The position numbers and the translations under genes were made by a program. Source: Owenia fusiformis (taxonomy: Eukaryota > Annelida > Polychaeta > Sabellida > Oweniidae). Taken from it: 64,000 nt of DNA. Every line of letters begins with the position of its first letter. Positions within the stretch are counted from its first letter, which is position 1. The notes under the pieces were generated by a model. That model was not told the origin of the DNA and did not search any database. It saw nothing but the letters and a program-made list of their open reading frames with translations. The DNA lies in the NCBI GenBank assembly GCA_903813345.2, contig CAIIXF020000004.1, positions 8,637,525-8,701,524 on the forward strand, written 5' to 3'. Shown one piece after another: positions 12,701-24,700 of the stretch.

Positions 12701-15700
12701 TAGTAGCATTGTTGTATGCTCTCAGAAGTTTTCCACCACTACCTGGATACATCTGCCTTGATAAATGTGCCACCTGCTGACGATCTCTTGGATTATTGAA
12801 TAGAATCAAATAGTGTGAGTTCAGACTCATTGTTCTGTTTTCCTTTCCTTGATGGTACATGTTTTGCATGAGACAAATCACAGATAAATTCCGATGGTGG
12901 CTTCCTTTTGTATAAAGATCAGAAATGCGTTCATCTTTAGTCGCTGATGTCATGAGGTCATCTAAGACAAGGAGATTGGGTGTGGTCATATTGAGGAATC
13001 TCGGGTTGTCTAATTCATCAGGTATTCCATGAATGAACTCTAAACCAGGATAGCTCTTCATTTCTTCATAAGCTGGTTGCCATTGGCCGTAGCACCAAAT
13101 GATTCTCTTGGGAGTTGGGGTTATGTATTTTCCTACATGTTTAATTAGCTTCTTCATCAACCACGTTTTGCCTGACGATGTTGGACCAGCTGCAATCAAA
13201 GTGAATGGATGTTTTAATACAATATCTGACTTAACATCTCTGACATCGTCATTATAAGTTCTATGGAGTTGATTCATATGTCTGCTCAAATTATTCTTTC
13301 TTGTGAAGTCCATATTACATTTTAAGCAAGTAAAAGACATGTTGCTCCTTCAAGATCTTATTTTAGAATGAACATAATCTAGAACACCTGGGCTTAAATT
13401 TACATATTTTCATCCTGTAATCTGATTGATTCAATAAATCAGCATCAACTTATCAAAATGGCTATACCAGTGAGAATATGATTGAGATGAAGAGGGGGAG
13501 GAGGAGGAGGAGGAGGAGGAGGAGGGAAAGAATGAGAGGAGGTATAAGAGGAGTACAACGAGTAGAGAAGATGGAAAGATAAGTATATTGTATTCTCACA
13601 TTTGAATTCTGTAATGTCCATGTGCAAGTGTACCAACTCCATCATCAAGAATAAAGCGTTTGTCATCATAGGGGTTGAGGCCAATCTTGGTTAATTCCAC
13701 CATAAAGATGTCATGTTTAAATGACCTAAATTGTTTCATTGATGCCATTTTTAATTGTCTCTCCAGAATAGCATTTCGATAGTCATCGTGGGTGATGCTA
13801 TTCTTTACCACTGATTTGCTAATACCCTTTGCTGTTTTCTTGACTACATCTCCCACAAGCAAAGAGTACATCTTTGGCTTAAGACCAACGAATTCCAATG
13901 GAGGTTCTCCAGCAGTCTCATCCTTGAATTTTCCAATTACCTTTTTATTTTCACTCGAAAATAATGGGTGTGAAGTCGAAAAGTTTGATGTGTCATACAA
14001 GTCTATGTCATCCTTCATATCTTTGTAGAGATCTTCAGTTTGGATGTAGTAGCACAGTGAATCTGTATCAGTGAAGCAGAGTGTGGCATTTTTACCATAC
14101 TTTGGAAGTATATACCCATAGTGGTGATCGAATAGCAGCGTTTTACTGATGTCAAGGATAGTAAATCCACAGTAGATAGGTTTGTCTAGATAGAGCTTTG
14201 TCTTCAACTTCTCGACTGCCGCTAAGTCTTCAGTAAATATGCTGAATGCATGGAATGAGGGTTTGCATGCTAATCTATGAAGCCTCCTCTCCTTGTTAAC
14301 CAACTCAATGTCACGACGTTTTCTCAGGTTTTCCATGGTCTTTCCAAAGACACTAAAATAAAAGAATCTGCATTAGTATAGTTAGACTTTTTTTATAAAT
14401 ATGTTAAATCAGAGCATTTTTCTTGAGTTATACAAATTAAACTATAATTTCTTACTTACCTGTTATTCATTAACTTGAAGAGATCTTTTTCAAAATCATT
14501 CTTGGCAAGTTTACGTCTATTGGTATTCAGATCAATGTATGACTTTAGCCACCTGGACTGTTTGAAGGTCATCACTCTATGGATTTTACGCAGTTTCAAT
14601 CCATACTTAATATACTGCTGGAGGTTTCTGTAATGAACTATGTAGTTCTTTTTATCCATTAGGTTCGGTACTAGCTTTTTGCTAGGGGTACCACTAAGTG
14701 CAAGATCTTCAGCTAGTCCTTGGCAGAATGGAGATATCAAGTCCTTGTTGATAACCATTGTTTCTGGTGCTAACGGGTAATCAGAATGACTGTCATGTAG
14801 ATCTTGAGGATAGTCCAGATCAACTTCTAATATGTAGCCATCTTCTGAATCTTCATCAACATCACAGATGTTCAGGTGATCAATTTCCTCTTCTTTAAGC
14901 CACTTAAAACCATGTGTTGGGAGTGGCTTGCTCATTGCCCAACCATATAAATTATTTGCATCTGAAACCATAAATGAATAGGTCATTATTGAGAATATGT
15001 TATTTGTCTATGTTTTTATTACATTTTTATAGTATAATGATTTATAGTCAGTTACATTACAATGGGTTAAACAAGAGGTAATTGTCTACTCTTGACCCTC
15101 TTCTTTAGGTTTAAGTAATCAGCCTAAATTAATTAATCACAATAAGCTATATAACAAATTTGAGATTGTCAAAAAGTAACTTACCAATATAACTAATGTA
15201 TGAGTTTGGTTTTGTTGGGTTATATTCGGGAAGGTATGGGTTGTTTGCTCTTGCATGTCTATGTGATATCATAGATATTCCTCCTCTCAATCCAGCTTCC
15301 ACAAATAGATACATGTCAGGATCAGTAAGTAATTCGAGTCTCACCCCTGTATACTTTAGAGCAGCAGCCCAACTTAGACCTGGAAAATGTAAGGTGTCTT
15401 ATAATATTTATGATTCTGATATATCCTTACATAGCATTTATTTCATAAATTTTATTTATCTACGGTCAAAGTATTATATTACTTACCTGGGGCTGTATAG
15501 TAGTGAGCAGGATCTAAACCATATAGATCGAGACACAACTCTCTAAAGTTCTCAAACACATCAGCTAGTAGAAGAGTATCTGTTTTCATATAAAGATTGT
15601 GATAATCTTCAAATCTCGTCATCTTAAAATGCGACCAAACACGTTGAGCATGGTCATAGTCTTCCTGAGTGAGGTGTTGGTCGTTGAGGTCATTGTAGAA

Positions 15701-18700
15701 ACTGTCTTTCGAAGGAAGACCCATCTCTTCAAACTTTTCTCTACTGTCAAACCAGCTGTATGGGAACACCCCTTTTCGAAGAAGCAAAGTCAACGTTTCA
15801 TCATCAGAAAATTCGTTGGATAAATTCTTGAATTTCTCTTTTCCTTCTTGAATGAGATTGTCAGTAAGTCTACCTAGCGAGGCATTGAGAAATTGGTATG
15901 AGTCAATGAAATCCATACTTCCCATTGAAAAGCTGATATACTTTTCCATATTGGTAGGTATAACTCTCAGTCGCCCATGTTGATACATTCCTATACTCTT
16001 CATTATCAAGTGAGCATCATAATTCTACAAAATATGAAAATCAGAATTAGATATATAGACTATTTCATACCTATCAATATGTATATGATACTATATTAGA
16101 AAATAGAAAATCAAAAAGAATATATATATTAACTATGTTTATATAGATCAAGATTGATTTGAGTACTATATTATATCATTTTATACAGAAGACAATTACC
16201 TTCAGGTTGTTGAAGACTACTGGGATTCTGCCTCTAAACTTGAAATTCATGTTGCATGTATTGTGTGCAGCACCTCTGAATTTCCCTGTCACATGATCGT
16301 GATCTCTGACGCGGTCATCCCCCATTGGGTTGTTGCATATGTGACAGTTCACAGCCTTACGAAAAGCAGACCAATCTTCAGGCTGCATGTCTATGGGCTT
16401 GGTGTTTTTATACCATAGGTCTATTCTGTCTTGTATTTTCACCATATGCTGTATGAATGTATCTGTCACATTCTCTCCACTATATGCTACAGATGGTTGA
16501 GTATGCTCTGATGTGGGACCCACTACTTTATACGAGAATCCAGACGGCGTATGCATGTTTCTTTTCTCAGAGTAGGACTGATTGGGATCTGGTTGACAAC
16601 TTTGTATTTTCTCGCAGCAACTTTCAAAGTCGGCATATACAACCCAAGGTGCTTTAAGTTGTTTTGCTGTATCTTTAAATTCCAACCACTTGTTCTCTTC
16701 AGACGGCATTTCTATCCTTTGTGGACCATACATCTTGCAATGCTCTTCATGCTTCACAAGCAGGCTTTCCTTTGAAAATCCATGAAGGCAATAATCACAG
16801 AAGAACCTCTTGCACTTATGTTTTGTGGTATGGCTTAGTAATCGGCTCATATTCTTAATGCTGCAATAATGGCTACCCCTCTTATTTGAGAAGATGATCA
16901 GATTTACATGTTTTTCCAGTTTCTGCTTTGTAATATGTAAGGGAAACACCTCTTTGTCGTATCCGAAGACATTTACTGAGATACTATTGTTAGTCTCAAA
17001 TCTTGGTACATCTGTTAACTTTACAGGATAAGTTATACCATCCATTTTTAGAGACGTAGCATACTGTTTGTATTTTGATACTTGTTCAGAGTGAGTTGTT
17101 GCTGGATAAAGTGATGACAACACAGACCAGAGGAAACATTTTTTGTCTCTATTCTTCACATTGACAATTGCGCCCTTGTATCGTAGCTTAAGTGGAGTTT
17201 TGATATAGCTTGATCCTCTGATTGGTTTCCATATGATCATATGCAATGTAAATTTCATCACAAAGTCTAACTGCCAATTACTACCTTCCCGTTGATATTT
17301 TATGAAAGTGTCATAAATCTTTTTAACTGTTTCCTTCCAAGCTTCGTTGAAATCCACAGGCTTCATAGCTACGTGACAATGACCTCGGAAGTGGGGTTTA
17401 GCTATATTCATCATTTCTTTCTTTTCCTTCCTAAACTGAACTTGTATAGACCAATACCACTTTAGCCCACCTTTTCTTTTCATCTGCTTTAGAAGTGCGC
17501 CTTTAATCTTAGGTTCTTTTTCTTTCATGAATCGTAGTGGATCAAACTTTGACAAACCCCCAGCTTTAAATGTAACAGTTTTTAATGTTCCACTCACTGC
17601 TTCCTCCTCAAAGTTGCATTCTTCAAGGTCGTTATCTTGGTCGCTTTCTATTGGCGTATTTGATATCTCAGATTCTAATGTTTGATTTAAGATGTCTGTT
17701 TTATTAGGCTGATCCAAGGGCTTTGAATCAAATTGTTGTGTCTGATTTTGTGTTGGTGTCATGTCTTGATCAACACCACCACCTACTTGAACATGTGTAC
17801 GCCTGTGCTTGGTTAAATTATCCTTTCTGTTAAATTTGGCATTACATTCATCACATTTGTATTCAACATTGTTATGTATAAGCTCATGTCGTGTAAATAC
17901 ATCCTTTCTATCAAAGGTTTTCCCACAATGGCACTGATATTTCGTGTTTTCATGCGCATGTTCCAGCCTCTTGTGCCTTGATAAAGCACTTGCGTGTCTG
18001 AATTTCTTTCCACAGTGGCACTCGTAAGTGGAATGATCTGCTGCAGGCATCTTCAGGTTTTCTTCTTAGTAGTGCTCCTTTCCAACAAATACTATGAAAT
18101 GAGCAATCGGTGCTGCTATTTCATTTTATACTTAGTTTTTATATCTGGATTGATCCGGTTGGAACTGGATATATATCGAATCGTAAGAGGCATAGGAACT
18201 GTGGCTGATCACTATTGTATAAATTATTCTAATTTAATTAATCAATCAATTAGTTATTAATTGATCAATCAATGTATTTCCTCAACCCTAATTCCTGTAT
18301 ATCCCTGATTATCTCAAGATAGTAAAAGGCATACGTTGCTCCCAATTTAATACTGATCACTGAAGGTTTATATAGGCAAATGTGTTTGTAACATAAGTTA
18401 TATGGTGGCCTTGAAGTTTTTTCGCTTCACAGCATGTTTGATTATAGGTATGCTATTTATGTAGTAAAATCTAAAATTGTATCATGTTTCTCAGGGCTTA
18501 GGTCTATCTAAATAAGGTCGAATGTATTTTATTTATTTATAATAATGATATTTCAAATAAGTTTATGTACAACATATGCAATTATTGGGGTATACGTATA
18601 TATACGTAGTCTTTTACAGAAGGTGTCTTTAATAAATACTGCACCTGCTGATAAACAAATACTAGTACAGTACTTCACTTAAATTCACTGTAACACAGAT

Positions 18701-21700
18701 AATACCGCTTAACGGTGATAAGATAAACCTGCTTGGCCTGGAATAATGTATAATTTAATCATATGCATACAAGTCAAAGTCTGTTTATTATTAGGTTGTA
18801 GTTAGTACAAGTTCAGCTGATAACTATGATTGACCTTGTGTATGGAATCTTTCTATATAGTACAGTATTTTACAATCGTGTTGGATAAAGCAAACATAAC
18901 TTGATAAGTTTTAATTTACAGAATATTCTAAGCTATTCTGAAGTCATGGTTAAACCAGTTTAAACCGGAAATCCCCTCGTTGACGTAATGGACTCTTAAA
19001 ATGAACAGTATTGAGTGATCATGTACTTGTTAGATATGGCATGACCTGGTAAGTTTTATTTACATTTTTATTAAACAGTCTTCACGATTTAAACCAGTTT
19101 TAACCGGACGTGGAGGGAAATCTCCTCGATGAAACGTTCTGAAATCGTCTAAACGTTCGAAAAACGTTGGTATCAACTCTGACGACACGAAAACGTTCGG
19201 AAATTCCATCGATGACGTAGTTGATGAAAACGGGGAATACCCTTTATTAGCCACCTATTACCTACCTATCCGACAATAACCACCTCCCATAGGGTTCTGT
19301 TATAGCCAACTTCTCAACATCTGGTTTATATTCTATGTTTCTATTAGACTGTACAGTAGTACATTACAAGTTAAACTATGAATGAGTTGTGAATGTGTAT
19401 AACAACGTAGTAGAGCAAAACGAAAGGACTCTTAAAAATGAACCGTATTTAAGAATCATGTTGGATATAGAAATCACGACCTGGTAATTAAGTTTGATTT
19501 ATTGAACAATTTTATCTTTATTAAGAGGAAACAACAAATACTTACTCTTCAATGTATTTCAATCGATATTTCTCCTAACTTAATCCAAAATCATCCTGCT
19601 TTTTTGTATAGAAATGACGCGTATGGCTTATCGTATACTACATGTACGACTACTGAGCCCTACTGACGTTATAGTCCTTGAATTGAATAATGCCTGGCTT
19701 CTAGAAAAATCAACCTCGATGTCAATCCAGACGTCGACCTTTCGTTTGTGGGGGTGTAGGAATTTGAGTCCTATAGGACTGGTTTAATAAAAGGGAGAAA
19801 ACGGGGAATACCCTTTAGGGAATTCTCTTCGATGACTAGTTGATGAAAACGGGGAATACCCTTTATTACCCACCTATTCGACAATAACCACCTCCCATAG
19901 GGTTCTGTATTAACGAGGATTGAAAGCCCCCAATTAACAACTACTGACCTTCATAGTGTTTGTGCCAGCTATCAGGTGATAGCATCTGTTAATAAGCTTT
20001 GTCTTTAATTCAACAATTCTCACATAATATAGAATTTGGCTGATATATTGCTGAGAAATTACTTTTTTGGTACAAACGATGTATGCGTTACTCCGGTATG
20101 GGATTCTTTTGACATGCTATCTTGAATTTCAATTGCCGAGAAAATACTTGTCAAAAGGCGATTCACCTAGACACCCGGTATATGACTTGAGGGGCATACA
20201 TGACCACATAAACAAATTACAAAAGAGAAGATACAATTTATAAAAATTCACTGGGGATGATTGAATGAGCAATTTCTCATTAACTATATTGAGTAAAGAT
20301 TCAACTAAGATGTTAGGATCATTTCGACTTGCAACTACTGCTGCTACGAATATGTTAACACGGTGTTATAGCATGACGGTTACGACACCTCTGAAAACGA
20401 GATTAGACGACTACGATCACTGATTTATCCAATAAAATGGCCGCGATGGAACAGAAAACTAAGGTTGGTGCATTATTTTCTTCTACTGTATATCAATGAA
20501 AGGATGAACGATTTTTGTAGGCATCGCATTCGGTGATGCATTTAGTAATGTATATTTTAAACGCATTCTTTGCAAATTGATGCCCGGGGATAACAGGAAA
20601 TGAGCGAAAAACTGTTGAGCTTGAAATTAAAAACTACACAAAATTTAGTAATTTGTTTATTTTTGTCTTTAGGGCATGGTCTACATTGCCTATGCCTCGG
20701 GGTATATAGATGTAACCTACATACGATCATAAAAAACAATTGAGCATTGGAAGCCACCTAATATGTTCTACTTAAGCCATAATATTGTATTTTTAATTTG
20801 CGGTCACGCAAAAAATGAATTGACGGTTACGCGAACCTCGTTCAAATATGTATCCCAGATTCATTGTTATTAATTCTGTCATATTCATCAGTACTTGATG
20901 CTAATTCTTCTTTTGCCTCTTCATTGCTATCTTTTTGACTTAAATTGGTTTCATAAAGCAAGACACAAATTTTTTCATTGCCCTATAGAGGCTCAAAGAA
21001 GAGCGTCTCTTGAAAGTCCTGAAAACAAATATAAGCAATTCAATATTCCATTTCTTACCCATTATAACAATTACATGGAAAGAGCCTATCAGAACTAGCA
21101 ACCTTAACTTGAAAGATGTACATGCATGTAACCGTCAGCTAAATATCTAATGTACATCTAATACAGTACGTTACCGTCCATAGAATTCATACGTAGTCGT
21201 CTAACGACATTGCGTTTGAAACCTTATTATTTACAATATGTCCACGTTCCTGTTCTGGATTTGTCATTTTATGGCTTGTTTATAGACAGTTTACTTACTG
21301 TTAATAGTTTGAGTGGCTCTGAGGCACATATACAGGGTGTCAAATAAGTCTGTTCTCCCCCCTTAACTTTTTTATCTTTAAATTTATCCTACTTTCCCAT
21401 ATATCATATTGAAGCTTATGGAAAATGCTGGTCACCCTCAAAAAATCAATCATAAACTCCTCCTAATAAAATTACTACAATGTTTCTTGTAAGGTTGTAG
21501 TTGACCTTTGATAACGTCAAAAGAAGTAAAATTACCAGGTATAGTGAATGAAAAGTAAAATGTTGATACTGCAGTGACAATGCCAACATTGGGTGATTTC
21601 GATGTTTCTCAATATCGCTACAGAGTAAAATGTGTTACATTCAGGGGAGCTTTTGAAGCAGGGACATCTTTCATCACAAAAAAGTTGATAGCAGCCAAAA

Positions 21701-24700
21701 TTAAATGTTCTGAATCATTTATACGGGATCATATCCTCGTAGAATTGAGACTATCCGGGCTGCTGGGGGAGACATACAGACTATTAAAAAGGTGAAATAT
21801 GGACATCACTAAAAATACTATAAAAAATTTGGAATTCAATCAATCACTCTGATATTTGGTGTGTGATCAGCAAATTGAATTCCCTTTAAGATGGTATATA
21901 CCAACCCTATGTTATTTCTGAATTAAAAAAATTAAGGGGGGAGAACAGACTTATTTGAAACCCTGTACTGAGAAATCACGAGAATGGACTAAAAGAATAT
22001 GAACTTGGACATCTCAGTCGGTAAGTTTACACCTTATATTCCGCTTCTAGTAAACCACCTGGCAGATTTGACCCGGTCTTTATAATCATCCATTTATACG
22101 TCACCGAATGGAACTAGTTAAAAAGGAAGTCGTATCTGTGAATCTTGCCTATAGGCGGGAAAGAGGACATGCTGTCTCTCCCATCCGCCATATTTTGTTA
22201 TCGTTACCGCAAAACTTTGCAAATCGCCTTGACGTAACCGTCATGGCTATAACACCGTGGTTAATGCCTTGTTCAATTATGCATACAACATGCAAATGGT
22301 TGCGTAACTGATGAGGAGTGAGTGGACTTAGACATTTGAGAGTTTTAGGCTAGTGCATAAAATCAAAATACGTACACGGATAAATTGCCCATATACAAAT
22401 ACATGTAGCTTCCTCACTTAAAAAGCCTTTCAGCCTTCAGTGTTTGTTTAGACTACATCGCAGTATGTGATATACAGCATGTAATACGCCACTGGTAGTA
22501 ACGTAACTAGTTTTCTGATACATATTTTAATCAAGTTCGTTTAGTAAGATAGTCGGAGCTAAAACATGCGTGACATACATCATCTTCTTCAGAAACAATT
22601 CTGCCTTAGAATCAAAATGAACAGCCTAGTATGGCAGTAGACACGAGTATAATGATTTTCGTTGAGACCACCGTGAAATTTTGAATTTCGCGTTCTAAAA
22701 ACGAAACTCTGAAGCTGAACGGATATCTGAAGTAGACTAATTAGCGGTTGTTTGGTATGCGCGTATGGTATGGCATGTTTGCTGTAATCAAAGAACCTAA
22801 TCACAGAAGATTATTGGAATTGGTAAATGTGTAAATGCACAAATAATATAATATTTAGATGTCACTTATTTCTAATTGTGTTAATTTTTATTACAAAGTA
22901 TAACCAATACCTATTACATCAAAAATACATATGTTGCTGCAAGACACCTTTATGTCTGGCTTGCTAGTTGCATTAATAGACAATGTGTTGATTGCATTTG
23001 AAAACGTCGACATATAAACAACAGAGATCTTGAAATGAAATTGAATTCGATTAATTCGTTTTAATTTTTAATGTTATTGATAACTGTTTGATAAATGATA
23101 ACTTCTCGTACTTTTGCTTGACACCAAAAACACCGCAGCTTACAATAAATTATAAAATTAATTTTTTCTCTTATCGATAGCTTTATCATATCGACATAGC
23201 GAAGATATGACTTCATATTCACGATTTTTTTTCATTTTAACTTCTTCAGAAAGCAATGTGCCTGTTTAACGTCTACCTGGATGCAGTTTGTTTGAAAAGA
23301 ATGTTTTTCAATATTGTTCTTTGCTGCGTATCAAAATAAATACATATCGGTATACATTACTTGTACTGTTGTGAACTGCCCTGTAGTATGCGTGAAATCC
23401 TCTCGATGTAACGGAAGAATCGGTAGAAAATTCAACATAAAGCCACGATCCCGTTGATCTATACAAGAAGGATTCTTTGAGTCCACACAACTGAATACGT
23501 TGGTGGCCATCATCTAGCTTCAAAACGTCACAATTACATTCATCGCATTTTTCTATTTCAATTTCATTGAACATAAGTTCAATCTCCTGTAAAATGCATG
23601 TGCAAAATGTATAAGGTGTACAATTAAGATGTAAGCTATATGCAAGTAAATGTTTACTCTGACTTCTCTTTTCAATGGTTCATAATACTTGGTACCATCT
23701 ATAGAATTGCTTATTATGGTTTCGACTGTAAAGAAGGAACCTATTTATATGACCTACTGATTGTAGGAAAACTCAATATTCAAGCATATCTAGTAGATAA
23801 ATAACATTCGAACATGACTCTATTCACGCCTTCTATAAACTGTGAACAACGTCAACATTCATCCGAGGAACAGTCGAAATCAATGCCTCGGGTCTGAACT
23901 AAGTGTTTCGTTCAGTGCATTCATTGGTCAGTTCAGGCTGTTTTGTTCTTTTCGGTATACTGACCATTAAGCCAATAACAGAGAACAATTCTTTTGATAG
24001 TGTCATTGTTTTATTTAGCGTGCGGGTGTAAAAACAAAGTTGTGTAATTAATTTGATTTTTACTTTCGGGTCATGCAAATAGCTGCGCGAAATGTTTCGT
24101 TGGAAAATATTGACCAATCAAATTTTGTCCTTTTTGAGTGCTTTTTAAGTACATATTTTTGTACCTTCTTGATTAAAGAGCGAACCACGAAAGGCTTAAT
24201 TGACTCGCAAAATTACATGGACTTTGCAATACGGAATCTGGAGCCGAGTTTGGAATTTATTGATCTATTTGATGCCGATGTTTTTGATGATACCTTAGGC
24301 TATTATGTGGATATGAAAAATATAATTAAGAGTGAGGCTTCCCCGGAAGTGAAAGTGAAACGCCATAGTGAAGTATAAGAATTAGAAATCAACACGACTG
24401 CCAAATAATTCCAAGTTATCAAGATAATTTCAAATAGTGCATAGTGGGGATGGTGATCGAGACGCAATGTGATGTTTTCTTATCTTATTAGGTCTATTCA
24501 TTTTTATAAATTTTCAGGTTGGTTGGCTGAAAGTTATGAGAAAGCAGTAACATTTGAGGAAATGACTCTTGATGAATTGAACACTACATTAAAGCGATTC
24601 TATTCTTCCATGAGAACATTTAAAGGCGAAGTGTAGAGTAAGTCAGGATTGGTCGCTATAGCAGCGACATCTGAATATTAACCATGACAAAAAAATTGTC

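Larger units (their letters stand above)
10037..19945 (-). mobile_element. complete 9.9-kb Polinton/Maverick-type element, three genes
   Basis: The element begins AGTAGTTGTTAATTGGGGGC and ends with the exact inverse, flanked by GACCTT on both sides. AG...CT termini, 6-bp duplication, a protein-primed-type PolB, a DDE integrase and a packaging-type ATPase identify the Polinton group. Usual members are 15-20 kb and encode major and minor capsid proteins and a cysteine protease; none is visible here. The three genes are transcribed leftwards in the order polymerase, ATPase, integrase, and occupy 10675-18050. Near-identical ends, a perfect duplication and no stops in the coding regions point to a recent insertion. 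It sits in an intron of the CUB gene in the same transcriptional orientation. Confidence 0.93.
9826..20178. mobile_element. mariner-type MITE (about 440 bp) split by the Polinton
   Basis: The left end (T/C)CGGGTGTCC follows TA at 9824-9825. The right end is its inverse and precedes TA at 20179-20180. Both arms share TATTTTCTCGGCAATTGA and an ATAGCATGTCAAAA block. With the Polinton and one target copy removed, 211 bp on the left joins 227 bp on the right. Confidence 0.65.

Noticed and set aside
13445-13684. Frame with a poly-Pro stretch
   Set aside because: Produced by the (GGA)n microsatellite and the end of the polymerase gene in another frame.
15147-16009. Independent small genes between the polymerase exons
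   Set aside because: Frames at 15147-15344 and 15479-16009 are polymerase exons 3 and 2 read through their donors; the splice sites join them in frame.
18051-19818. A capsid gene hidden in the Polinton right-hand region
   Set aside because: No frame longer than about 90 codons exists on either strand, and those present overlap terminal repeats. A heavily spliced gene cannot be fully excluded.
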